From Gnetum montanum (Eukaryota > Streptophyta > Gnetopsida > Gnetales > Gnetaceae), in assembly GCA_015680685.1 (NCBI GenBank), contig MNCI01035665.1, forward strand, positions 78,047-132,347: a stretch of DNA of 54,301 nt, written 5' to 3'. A program made the translations under genes and the position numbers. The notes under the pieces are model-generated. The model searched no databases. It was not told the DNA's origin and saw nothing but the letters and a program-made list of their open reading frames with translations. Of this stretch, positions 44,073 through 54,301 are shown one piece after another; the stretch's first letter is position 1; each line of letters begins with the position of its first letter.

Positions 44073-47000
44073 TTTGCTGTGTGGACAAACCCATTGAATC
44101 TTGGATTCTGGATTCAGGTGCTTCATTCCACTCCACTCCATGCAAGAAATTGTTACACAATTATGTTGCAGGAAAGTTTGGAAAGGTTTATCTTACAGAT
44201 GATGAACCTTTGGATATTGTGGGGAAGGGTGAAGTTCAAATAAAGACCACCCAAGGAATGTAATGAAAATTGCAAGATGTAAGACATGTTCTTGGACTTA
44301 AGAAAAATTTAATCTCCATGAGTCAAATGGATTTGGATGGGTATACAAAAACATTTGGCAATATATCATGGAAGATTACCAAGGGAAACTTGGTTGTTGC
44401 ATTAGGCAATAAGGTGGGAACATTGTACATGACTACAGCAAAGAAAGATGCAGTTGCAGTTGCTAACAATGATGGTGATTCAATCCTATGTCACCGAAGA
44501 CTTGGGCACATGAGCGAAAAAGGTATGAAGTTGTTGGCTTCAAAGGGAAAGTTACCAAAGTTTAAATGTGATGATGTTGGCTTATGTGAAAATTGTGTTT
44601 ATGGGAAGCAAAAACAAGTTACTTTCTCAAAGATAGGGAGGATATCACAGACTAAAAAGCTTGAACTGGTGCATTCAGATGTATGGGGGCCAGATCCAGT
44701 GAAGTCTCTTGGAGGCTCAAGCTATTATGTCACCTTCATTGACGATTCCACTAGGAAGGTATGGGTTTATTTTCTTAAAAATAAATCTGATGTGTTTGCT
44801 ACTTTTAAAAGGTGGAAAGCTGAAGTAGAAAATCAGACTGGTTTAAAAATAAAATGTCTGAAGTCAGATAATGGAGGGGAATATGACAGCCAAGAATTCA
44901 AGAATTTCTGTTCAGAAAATGGGATCAGGATGATCAAGATAGTTCCAAGAACGCCAGAGCAAAACGGTGTTGCTGAACGGATGAACAGAACCTTGAATGA
45001 AAGAGCTAGGAGCATGAGAATACACTCTGGGCTACCAAAGTTCTTTTGGGCAGATGCAGTTAACACAGCAGCCTACCTCATTAATCGAGCACCTTTAGTT
45101 CCATTGGAGTTCAGAATACCAGAGGAGGTATGGACTGGGAAGGAGGTAAATCTTTCACATTTGAAAATTTTTGGGTGTGTCTCGTATGTGCATATTGATT
45201 CAAATGATAGAGATAAGCTTGATCCTAAAGCCAAGAAATGTTATTTTATTGGCTATGGTTCCGATAATTTTGGTTATCGTTTCTGGGATGATCAAAATAG
45301 GAAAATTATCAGACACAGGGATGTCATTTTTAATGAACACATGGTGTACAAGGATAGGTTCGGTTTAGAATCCAACATTGCAGGGAAGCAAGAAAAGGAA
45401 TGTGAGAAGGCTGAACTGGAAGAGATATCTGAGAGGGATGTGGATGGAAGGACTCAAGCAAATCCTGGAAATAGGATAGCTGAAAATGAAAATGGCGTTG
45501 CAAAAACAGCCACACCAGAGCCTCAGTTGAGAAGGTCTGCAAGAACACCAAAGCCTAGAGAAAGGTACTCTCCCTCGTTACATTACTTATTGTTGACTGA
45601 TGCTGGGGAACCAGAATGTTTGGATGAAGCAATGCAGGCAACAGATTGTGTTGAGTGGGAGGTGGCTATGAGAGATGAGATGAAGTCACTCCACAAAAAT
45701 ATGACATGGACACTAACTGAGTTGCCAGAAGGAAAGAAGGCATTGCAGAATAAGTGGGTGTACAGGGTCAAGGAAGAACATGATGGCAGCAAAAGATACA
45801 AAGCAAGGTTAGTAGTTAAGGGTTTCCAACAGAAAAAGGGAATTGACTACACAGAAATTTTTTCACCTGTAGTAAAGTTGACTACCATTAGAGTAGTGCT
45901 AAGTATTGTGGCTGCTGATGATTTGCATCTAGAGCAGCTAGATGTCAAAACTGCATTTCTACATGGTGACCTTGAAGAAGACATTTACATGACACAACCA
46001 GAAGGCTTCCAAGTTCCAGGGAGGGAAAATCTGGTGTGTAAATTGAAGAAAAGCCTGTATGGGTTGAAGCAGGCTCCAAGGCAATGGTACAAAAAGTTTG
46101 ATGGATTTATGTGTAAAAATGGCTTTGTTCGAAGCGAGATGGATCACTGCTGCTATTTCAAGAATACTAATGACTGTTATATAATATTGTTGTTATATGT
46201 TGATGATATGCTAGTTGCAGGGACTAGCATGAAGGAGATCAATAGCTTAAAGCAGCATTTGGCAAGAAAATTTGAGATGAAAGACTTGGGGCCAGCTAAG
46301 CAGATACTTGGGATGAGAATATCTAGAGATAGATCAGATGGATTGTTGAAGCTATCTCAAGAAAAGTACATAGGAAAGTTGCTAAAAAAGTTTAGTCTTC
46401 AAGATGCCAAGATCAGAAATACTCCTATGGGAAGCCATGTTCATCTCTCCAAGGAGCAGACACTAAAGACAGATGAGGAGAGAAAACACATGGCCAAAGT
46501 ACCTTATGCTTCAGCAGTTGGAAGCTTGATGTATGCTATGGTATGTACTAGGCCAAACATAGCTCATGCAGTGGGAGTTGTTAGCAGGTTTATGTCTAAT
46601 CCAGGAAGGGAGCATTGGGAAGCTGTAAAGTGGCTCCTAAGATATCTGAAAGGAACTTCAGGTATGACACTTTGTTTTAAAAGGAGCAACATTACTGGTT
46701 TTCTCTTTACTGTGGACAACACGGCTATGAGCTGGATGTCTTGACTTCAGCAGAGCATTGCTCTTTCAACCACAGAAGCAGAATATATGGCTATCTCAGA
46801 AGCTGGAAAAGAGATGATCTGGTTAAAGTGTCTTCTAAAAGAATTGGGTAAGACACAGGACAACAATGAGCTTTTCACTGATAGTCAAAGTGCCATACAT
46901 CTAGCTAAAAATCCAGTCTTCCATTCCAAATCCAAACACATTCAGCTGAGGTATCATCATATTCAGGAATTGATAGATGATGGAACATTATTGCTGAAGA

Positions 47001-47098
47001 AGATTCCTGGTTCAAACAACCCTGCAGACATGTTAACCAAGGCAGTCACCTTTGCTAAGTTGAAACATTGCACAACCTTAGTAGGCCTCCATGGTTAG
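44073..47098 (+). pseudogene. copia pol: protease, integrase, RT, RNase H
   Basis: One frame with stops only at 44261-44266 (TAA TGA) and 46742 (TGA). Protease: SWILDSGASFHSTP (about 44100). Integrase: LCHRRLGHMSEKG and CENCVYGKQ (zinc), then HSDVWGP, LKSDNGGEYDS and NGVAERMNRTLNERARS, so all three acids are present. RT: NKWVYRVKEEHDG, YKARLVVKGFQQ, LDVKTAFLHGDLEEDIYM, YGLKQAPRQWY, LLLYVDDMLVAG (about 46190). RNase H has lost about 20 residues between FKRSNITG and FLFTVDNTAMSW (46680-46715), then after the TGA reads STTEAEYMAISEAGKEMIW and DSQSAIHLAKNPVFH, ending TLVGLHG at 47098. The single long block from 44270 to 46744 has no AUG role of its own; the start there is arbitrary. Confidence 0.95.
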
Positions 47099-47180
47099 CA
47101 ATGAGGAGGCATTATTTGTGGGATTAATAGCATTTGTGGAAGAAGCAAGGGAGTAAGAGTTTTTTGTCTAATCCATCTCC

Positions 47181-47191
47181 AAGTAGGAGAT
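47181..47191 (+). promoter_or_regulatory. Polypurine tract of the copia element
   Basis: AAGTAGGAGAT immediately before the 3' LTR (TGTTAAG at 47192). Confidence 0.8.
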
Positions 47192-47483
47192 TGTTAAGTT
47201 ATGTGGTGACTGATCCAACACAGGTCAAAACCAGTTAGCAGCAGTGAGCAATAGTTAGCAGTAGTTACTGGTTCCAGCAGTTAGTGGTTCTAGTCCAGTT
47301 TCTGTTCTCCTCCCTAATGGCCCAAAATTATCTTTCCTGTAACCATAATTGTATCTAGCAAAAATTATTTAATAATAATTCTCATGCATTTTCGGTGGTG
47401 TGCTTGCTTAAACGCCACACAAAGCTGTGTGTGTTGCCTATGTTTTCTTTTCTTCGATTCTTTATCTGTTCTTGAATCTAACA
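47192..47483 (+). repeat. 3' LTR of the copia element
   Basis: 292 bases, same ends as the 5' LTR. Followed by TCATA. Confidence 0.93.
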
Positions 47484-47488
47484 TCATA

Positions 47489-48340
47489 CTGATCACTGAT
47501 ATCCATAGTGAGTGTTAAAAAGGAATATTATTGGAACTTTAGATTTTATTACATCCATAGTTTCCAAGGATTTATTATGACCATAAAAACCCATCACTTG
47601 GGAGAAGATAATGAGTGTTAAACGACAATATATCTAGGTACTAATAAAAAATTGATATTGAAATTTCATGTCATAGCTTCGATTTGGATAAGAAACACTA
47701 AATTATGAATTTTAAAAAAATTCAGAAAAGGAATTCTAAAACTATTTAAGAGGTTCTCAATCGATGTAAGTAAAAATTCAATTTTAGTTTTAGTCTCAAA
47801 AATCATAGTCATCTTAATTGTCAGATTGTGAAATAAAAGGTTCAAAGAAGTTGAAAAATACTTACACGCAATAAAATCTATATGGATGGCAACACTTATT
47901 AATAAAAATACCTTGTTATCTTAGAGTTTAAGAGAAAAGATAGGAAAACTTCTATTTCAATTAATAGAAATTAACCACACAGTCTAAAAGGGTGTGCAAC
48001 TAGCTTTTTAGACATAGATGTAATATTGCAAGATGAATTGTATACTTTATATGACTTATTTAGTATATCATTTTGATTATTTGATATACTTTGAAAATAT
48101 TGATTAAGGCATGTCTTTTTAAGTTATCTTTTTAATTTAAATGGATGTAATAAAAAATTTTGTATGTTCAAGTTTGATAATCTTGAAATTCCATTAATAT
48201 AAAACACATTCATATCTTAGTTATTCCAAAATCATCATTCACGCTCATAATTACATTTATAACATAGTAGGGCATGGATATATTAAGGAAATGTGCAAAC
48301 TGCTTTATTTCACTTTATTAGTTTCACTAACTTTCTAAAA
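47489..48340. other. AT-rich flank, no gene recognised
   Basis: Continuation of the DNA that lay left of 42967. Its last part, up to TCTTAACA at 48348, may be the LTR of the decayed copia that follows, but no partner LTR is found. Confidence 0.4.
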
Positions 48341-49110
48341 TCTTAACATGGTATTAGAGCTTGATTGTGAGTGATTTAAGTGGTAAGTTATGGTTTCTAA
48401 AAGTTGGCAAAGAGAATTCTACATAATCATGACAAGGATGAGAATGTGTGCATTGTTGTTAGAAAATGATTTTAAATGACTTGAATTACAATGGGTAGAA
48501 ATTTCAAATGAGGTTCTTGGTATGGGGAAATGGCGGTGAAGATACAATGATTGAATATGTTGTAGTGAATAACAATAACAAAATAGTGCAAATGCTCATT
48601 AGCCTAAGCAATTTTGAATATGTTGTAGTGAATGACAATAATAAAATAGTGCAAAGTATTAGTCCAAAATCAATTGAACTTGAGATTGAAGGATAGTGAC
48701 CTTGTTATTTTATCTGTTTAAAAAGTTTCGACATTAGAGGTTGGTTTCTAGGCATAAAATGCTTACGTATTTGATGAAACTATTAGATTTTGTTTTTGAA
48801 GATTTCTTTCACTTGCATATGATATTTTCCACTAGATGGTGAAGAATAACAATAAAAAACACATTGTGAAAGAGTTTTGTGCAAAAATTTTGAAAGAAAA
48901 AGTCGAAATGAAGACCTATGCATCAAGCAATAGTGAGACTACCTTACAAGCTATGGTAAGGATACAAATGATCAGAAGTAGAAACAACCTTTGAGATATT
49001 GTCATATATGCAAGAAAGAGGGTAGCCATAAAAATATCATTTTTACAATAATCCAAGTAATCCCAAGGTAGAGGCGATGACCAAATGTCAAATTAATAAA
49101 TTTACTGAAA
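48341..49110 (+). pseudogene. Second, heavily decayed copia gag fragment
   Basis: TAACATGGTATTAGAGCTT (48345-48363) is a good match to an LTR end plus the initiator-Met primer site. The following 750 bases have gag-like pieces in several frames, ending in a worn zinc knuckle, CHICKKEGSHKN (about 49000; one residue too long before His and the last Cys missing). No pol follows. It is a different family from the element at 42972. Confidence 0.55.
48551..48655 (+). repeat. Direct repeat, period 63 bases, in the decayed gag
   Basis: TTGAATATGTTGTAGTGAAT and 22 more bases at 48551 recur at 48614 with three differences. In frame it gives the doubled word EYVVVNxNNKIVQ. Confidence 0.8.
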
Positions 49111-49222
49111 ATAGGAATAAGAAACTATCACAACCTCAAAATTTGCAAAGGTTTAGTTATTTAATTTAATGCATATGATTAATTCTTTAATGATGTTACA
49201 TGTATTTTAATATGTTAAATCT

Positions 49223-50022
49223 TGATGAGTGGCGAGGTACCCCTACACTCAACCATACGAATACAAGCGTTACAGGTACGATCTAGTCGAACTTCGCAGA
49301 TGGACTAGTTGTGGCATCTAGACAGTTAGCCTTAGGTCACAGTTCACTATCTTCCCACCTAGACTAGTATTAGCTTTGTCACGTATGGTTTAGTCCAGAG
49401 TGAGGTGTATGATGGGTTTCTAATCTAATGCTACTCCTAAAGGCAATGGAAACTAATATTAATTAAGCTAGGAGAGAAGGGTGAGAGAATCTAATCTAGC
49501 CTAAGTGCGATGAGCATCCGTTCCTTGATTATCCGTACACATCTTGGACTTCATGCATGACTACCACTAGGATTACCAAGCGCAGATCCTAGGTACACTA
49601 CTGGGTTACTAAGTAGTCACACTTAAATGCTCGTAACCAAGTCATACTCATTCTACGTTTTAACATGAGATAAGGGTGAGAAGATATTAACTAGGAAAGC
49701 AGTAAATAACAATTAATCTAAGTGAATGCTGCAATGATGAAGTAATATCAATCTTCATTTCCAGTCATGTGCGTGTCCAAGTACATCACACTCAAATAAG
49801 GATGTCATACAATTACAATCACCACACTGCGAACATACACTGGAAAATAATTCTATCTTTGGAGGAATAAAATTGCCAGAGTCTAGCTAAGAGTCTAAAT
49901 CTAAGTGGGAAACAAGGGAGAGCCACCTCGTATTTATAGAATCGGCAGCAGGCTATGATATCACATATGTGATATCACAACTGAGCATGCGATATCGCGG
50001 TTGCCCAAAACGCAACTCATCA
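49223..50022 (-). repeat. 3' LTR of a third GATATC-family element, minus strand
   Basis: Read on the minus strand it runs TGATGAGTTGCG...GGTACCTCGCCACTCATCA, 800 bases, with three GATATC palindromes (49956-50000), TATAAATA at 49938-49931 and the same end as copies 1 and 2. The complement of the polypurine tract lies at 50023-50037, so this is the 3' LTR and the internal region lies to its right. No primer site borders its outer end. Confidence 0.82.
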
Positions 50023-50037
50023 TACCCCCATGACTGA
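50023..50037 (-). promoter_or_regulatory. Polypurine tract of the minus-strand element
   Basis: TACCCCCATGACTGA here is TCAGTCATGGGGGTA on the minus strand, the same tract as in copies 1 and 2. Confidence 0.7.
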
Positions 50038-50176
50038 ATGAAAACTCGTTCTCGAGTTACAGTTATTACACAGTGGATAGGTATGGGATTATTAGATGGT
50101 AAAAATGGGACTATGGGAAGAAAAAAAAATAAAGACACAACACAAAAAAGTGCTACAACTACAAAAATTTTGGAAC

Positions 50177-52962
50177 TCATGTAGTTTCTGGTGGCGGTGG
50201 CTCCTCCATTGATGCTTTCCTTTTGTCTTGTGCTCCAGGCTTTGAGGCTTCATGATGTTGAAGTATGGCCTGGAGCTTCTCCTCTTCAGTTCGAGGGTCT
50301 TGTGCCATCCATGCTAATGTTTCAACATTTGACAGAGTCGGCACTTTCCACGAGCAGGGTAGTTGTGAAAACATTTGGTTGGCCTTGACATACCAAGCCA
50401 CGAACACTCGTCATTCCTTCTCATAGGCTCTAGCTTTATCCTTGTACTCCTGAAAATCTGCTAGCCGTCGAGCCAAGTCTGTTGTGACACTTTTCTATCC
50501 TTGGTAGCTGGCTTTTACCACCTCAAGTTTAGAATCTGCAACTTCCAGTCTTTCCAATAGCTTCTTATGCTCTACAAATTCTGCTTCGTATTTGATGTGG
50601 GTGGTTGCTACCTACTACTCGAGCTTTGTCCTCAGGCATCCTGCTATTAACATGGCAAGGTTGGCATACCTCAAATTTGCCAACTCCATATGCTTTGTCA
50701 AATCCTGAATCTGCAGGTCCCAGCTCTTAACTTCTGCTTGGTGGGCAAAGGCATATGTGTCCAATATGGCCCGCCAGTCAGTGTGTTGAGCACTGATAGT
50801 GTTGATTTGGGCCTTGGCCATATGGATCTCCTTTTCAAGGATCTATTTATACATCCCCACTTGATTCGCGGAAGTGCTTCTTCAGCTTTTCATGTCGTTT
50901 AGCCTCATTTTTCTATGCGCTTATCTCAATAGTTGACTGTTGACGAATGCCACGTACCTTCTCCATCGAGAGGGTTCAATTTTCTATCGCTAAACAGCTT
51001 ACGTCTTGGTTGACCTAGATGAATTGTTCTCGTAATTGATGGAAGTGTTCATTGAGAAAGTTCTTTTGCTTTTCTACAATGGTCAACTGAAGGCTGTTTA
51101 CAACCAGCTACTTATTTTCTTCTTGTAAGGCCTTGAGTGCCTTGATGTGCATGAGTTTGTGCCTGTGCTGCGGAGGCATCCCAAAAAGCCTTCTCTTTTT
51201 CATCAGCCACCCTTTTATTCTCTGCTATTGGCTTGGGTAGCTGCTTAGTTCTAAAATTATCTAGTTGGTTTGCGGGGATAAATTGCAGAGGGTCCCGTTG
51301 TGCTGCTTGTAAGGCCATGAGTTGCTCTTGTAATTTTTGCACCTCAGCTTCAGCATGCTCAGCCCTCACCTCTATTAAGACCAGCTTCCCCTTTGTGGAA
51401 ATGAGGTTTGACTGAATTGCTGTAACATCCTAAGGGATGTCAAATAGGAACTTCATTACTTGCCCTATTTGAAGCAATCGATTAAGCACATCCTTATGTT
51501 TCGTAGGAGTCATTGAGGTTTTAGCCAAAGTTTGAGCATCCCGTGCTCTTGTGAGATTCGTTGGTGGCACAACAAGTACATTGAAGGATTATTTGATGTG
51601 CTTCGCGACCACTTTTGCAGCTCTCGCTACATTCTGGTGTTGCATGACCACCATGGTGGCCCCTTCACTAGTTTCTAATTGCACCTGAAAAGATGTTGCA
51701 TTTCCTGAGATCTATTGTGACCATATACTTTCCCCTCCTCCTATGTAAATAGATACTTCCCCCCTTGTGCGATCCAATGAAACAATAGGCTGAATGACAT
51801 CATCGATAACGCGGAAGAGGTTTGCGTCATCACAGCTTCCCCAACTAATCGTCTCAGCGATGGCCCTAAGATGGCTCATCAACGGTCTATAGTCTTGTGG
51901 TGGCTGTTGATCCTAGCCTATGCTGGGCCCTGCTTCCTATTGTTGGCTGGGACCTATGCTTGGAAATTGGATGGGTCCTGCAAGTTGAGTTGCAGTTGGT
52001 CCAACCATCTGTTCTTCTTCTTGTTCTGGTCCTAGCTCTTCGCTAGTGCTTTTCCTTGGAGCTGGCACCTTTAGCAATTCAGCATATGAAGCAGTTTGGG
52101 CCTTGCGGAGGACATCATTAGTGTACCGCTGAATACCAGCATGCCAACAAAGATTTTTAATAAGACAGGGGAAATGCAGTGCCATTTTCCCTGTCTTTCA
52201 TTCCTCGAATTGTCTCAGGATCTCTGTTAAATATAGATGGGGTAGGTTAGCATTAACCTTTTCCATCAGCACTACACATCCTCTAACTGCATACATTGAT
52301 ATTCTTTTTAGGCCCTTTGTGGGGAAGAGGTGATATGTTCCAATTTTTAAGTAAATCCTCTCTTCCATCGTCAACTCACCAAATGTTTTATCTCTGCCAT
52401 AAGCCTTCTCCAACCAATCCTTTCACACATTGGGGTCTAAACAGGTGGATAATTGAGCAACTTTGGGCCCTATATTTGGAAGGTTTAACACCTTTGAAAT
52501 GGCCTACGTGGAGAAGTCAACTCTCACACCACAAATATTGATAGTGGTGCCTTATTCCTTATTGTGCCAAAATTGGTACGTCTCTCCTAGGTACTAGGCA
52601 CTACTTTTAGAGAGGATAGGCCATAAGGGAGACTCTTTGAGGTGATCCCTAATGGCCTCAGGAGTGAACTTTGCAAATGATTCAAATTTCAAGTCCATAA
52701 TCACCGCAACGAATGTGAACTTCTCATGGATGGCCTGAACACAATCTTGGGGCAATATGAGCTATTGTCCCTATTTAGGCGTTATTATAGCTCCTCCTTT
52801 TGCCTGCCCGGACCATACGGTAGGAGGATTCTCTTGATGGATGCTGAATGATTGTTCCTCCTATTCTGCATATTGTCCAACAAGATCTTGTTTTCCCCCT
52901 TTCCGAGGTCGTTTGCTTCCACCTTGAGAAGGACCTTCCTGTTGTCCACGTTTCGGGGCCAT
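50177..52962 (-). pseudogene. Accessory gene with transposon-protein-like domain and coiled coil
   Basis: Minus-strand ATG at 52962, right after a TGATTGCAG acceptor. One frame runs to about 51112 with stops only, then shifts and continues from 50821 to the final TAG/stop at 50177. Layout: basic N-terminus (MAPKRGQQEGPSQGGSKRPR); a domain with YLGETYQFWHNKE, INICGVRVDFS and ISKVLNLP, the pattern of 'putative plant transposon protein' domains; TFGELTMEERIYLKIGTYHL; acidic linker (TSEELGPEQEEEQ); coiled coil (AEHAEAEVQKLQEQLMALQ); tail EEPPPPETT. Stops are mostly TAG or TGA. It lies in sense between the polypurine tract and an upstream TATA box, in the place of an env-like ORF. Layout parallels the gene at 2367-6820 without the FCP1-like exon. 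Confidence 0.65.
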
Positions 52963-53434
52963 CTGCAATCACACGAGGCCAAGCGTTAGTAAGGTTGTTT
53001 TTAAAGTTAGGTTATACCTTACTGTTTATCTTAATTAATGATCTTATGTTATCATGTGTGATATTGCCCAAAAAATGTAATAATGAATCTTCTGACTTAA
53101 GTGGTTTTCCATTTTAGTTTCCCGGTATACCTAGGGATTAAATGATTTTGAGGCACAATTATTCTAAGTGTTATAGTTAATTACCCTAAATGATGTCATT
53201 TGGGTGATGATAAATTTCAAAAAATAAAGGCGCTTTTCAGCAGATGTCCCTCCCCCACGACTAAGCTGAACACTCTGGGTTCAAGCAGGTTTAGACAGAA
53301 TTAAAATCGGAGTACCAATGAGCGAGATATAGTTAGAAAAGCAAGGGTTGCTCAATCGCAAGTTGTAGAGAAAAAATTCAAAAACTTCCCTATGTGAATG
53401 GCAAAAATGATGCTAAGTGTTGCGGGGGGTCACC
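52963..53434 (-). other. Leader and probable 5' intron of the accessory gene
   Basis: Non-coding on the minus strand from the TATA box to the acceptor CAG just before the ATG at 52962. It is AT-rich in its lower part, as plant introns are. The donor is not certain. Confidence 0.4.
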
Positions 53435-53500
53435 TATTTATAGGTGGCAGGGACACAATATCACGTATGATACATCGCGTACACGATATCGCGGCCCTAG
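53435..53500 (-). promoter_or_regulatory. TATA box and GATATC palindromes upstream of the accessory gene
   Basis: TATTTATA at 53435-53442 reads TATAAATA on the minus strand. Just upstream (53456-53496) are AATATCACG, a GATACATCGCG variant and CACGATATCGCGG, the same words as in the LTR U3 regions. The downstream leader (53434-52963) does not match the LTR, so this is an internal promoter or a very diverged LTR, not simply a second copy of the LTR at 49223. Confidence 0.5.
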
Positions 53501-53799
53501 TGACATTGGGCACCACAATATAATACCGAATTTTTGAAGATTTTTTTGAAATCAATGGTGTAACTGAGGACATTGGGCTATTGTCAAGGGGTTCTCGGGT
53601 AATTAGATGGTTTTGAAGGCACAAATAATGATCTGTGCATTTTATTAATAAAACCTTGGGTGGTAAGAAAAAGGTTATGTAATGGTTCATGGGAACGTTG
53701 AAATTCAGAGGGGTAATAGTAAGGAAAGAAAATCATTTGAAAATTATGTTGAGGGTAAGAAATGGTGTGTGTGAGTTATGTCATGAGTGAAGATTACAA

Positions 53800-53890
53800 A
53801 AAATTTACACAAGTGGGTCCTCCCCAAAGCAGGTTTCAACCTATAATGCCCTTGTGTAACCATACTTAAAGTGTCAGTGGGTACTAGAAG
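53800..53890 (-). repeat. Tract shared with the 3' spacers of copies 1 and 2
   Basis: On the minus strand AGGGCATTA, then CCTGCTTTGGGGAGGACCCA, matching 19227-19261 and 31199-31241. It shows that the minus-strand element continues to the right and past the window end. Confidence 0.65.
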
Positions 53891-54301
53891 GGTTAAATGT
53901 AATCCGCACTAACTTCATAAGACACGCACATGTAATTATCACTAGAATGAGATGAGAGTTCTACGCTACACAAGACACGAGCTACAATTACACAAACAGT
54001 GAGATGAGACGAACTATAGAAAGGGATTGTAGAGATTGGGACATGAGGTAACTGACCCAGAGCATAGTGAATCCTGCATGAAAAGCATGATTAAGGTGTC
54101 ATTAACCCATCGTTCTAAGATCTGGATCAAGTCCATTCCTCTGATCAGTGACATCGCATTGTTTCATCCCATGATGAACAACTATGAGAGTACCATAACA
54201 ACAAGGTGTACGATCACTTGGTCTTTTGTTCAAGGGAGGAGTGATTTTTGTTTTGTGGCACTTTTCTTTTCATTTTTTTTTGAATATTGAATCTAGAGAA
54301 G
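53891..54301. other. Right end of the window, no gene recognised
   Basis: Probably the internal spacer of the minus-strand element. Small ORFs lack motifs. Confidence 0.35.

Larger units (their letters stand above)
42972..47483 (+). mobile_element. Ty1/copia retrotransposon, complete but with broken ORF
   Basis: 4512 bases: LTRs of 288 and 292 bases (TGTTAAGTT...TCTAACA), primer site 43262-43273, gag-pol in the + direction, polypurine tract 47181-47191, perfect TCATA duplication. Domain order gag, protease, integrase, RT, RNase H defines Ty1/copia. The LTRs differ at about twenty places and a few indels, so the insertion is fairly old. Gag has stops and frameshifts, and protease and RNase H have nonsense codons. 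Confidence 0.95.

Noticed and set aside
42972-47483. An active copia element
   Set aside because: Gag has several stops and frameshifts, pol has nonsense codons and an RNase H deletion, and the LTRs have diverged by roughly 7 percent.

Overview
The window looks like repeat-rich nuclear DNA of a seed plant. It is AT-rich and gene-poor, dominated by LTR retrotransposons of plant type, and holds one recognisable host gene, a spliced farnesyl diphosphate synthase whose reading frame is broken. The species cannot be told from the sequence. Nearly every coding region is decayed, mostly by in-frame TAG, TGA and TAA codons of the kind left by C-to-T change at methylated sites. Nothing here is clearly an intact, working gene.

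Region 1 (1-14083) is an old Ty3/gypsy element of Tat type on the + strand. It has a partial gag and retropepsin (1-2075), then RT, RNase H, a second archaeal-type RNase H and integrase (7695-11120), a degenerate tandem repeat (11130-11400) and a probable LTR-like promoter region (about 12120-13597). Between protease and RT lies a multi-exon gene on the opposite strand (6820 down to 2367). It has its own TATA box, seven exons with good splice sites, a probable FCP1/HAD-like phosphatase domain, a plant-transposon-protein-like domain and a coiled-coil tail.

Region 2 (14084-20607) and region 4 (25640-32740) are two copies of one LTR family. It encodes only gag and protease (no RT or integrase) and carries a TTTTTGTTTTACAC-type minisatellite. 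Its LTRs have GCGATATCGC-like palindromes just upstream of TATAAATA. The second copy is complete: two LTRs, a tRNA-Asp-type primer site, a polypurine tract and a near-perfect 5-bp target duplication. It sits inside an RTE-type LINE (24882-25639 and 32746-32860, minus strand). Region 3 (20609-24881) is AT-rich with no gene seen. It begins at a single N that cuts off the 3' LTR of the first copy.

Region 5 (32861-42971) is AT-rich spacer, then the farnesyl diphosphate synthase pseudogene (about 37470-42620). At least eleven exons can be recognised with their introns, so it is an unprocessed pseudogene. A Ty1/copia element (42972-47483, perfect TCATA duplication) inserted about 350 bp past its stop codon. 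A second, very decayed copia gag follows (48341-49110).

Region 6 (49223-54301) is a third member of the GATATC family on the minus strand: its 3' LTR, then a gene-like reading frame (52962 down to 50177) with its own TATA box, a leader intron acceptor, a transposon-protein-like domain and a coiled coil. In both element families, palindromic motifs lie upstream of the LTR TATA box and also upstream of the TATA box of the accessory gene. This shared promoter design is the most interesting signal in the window.
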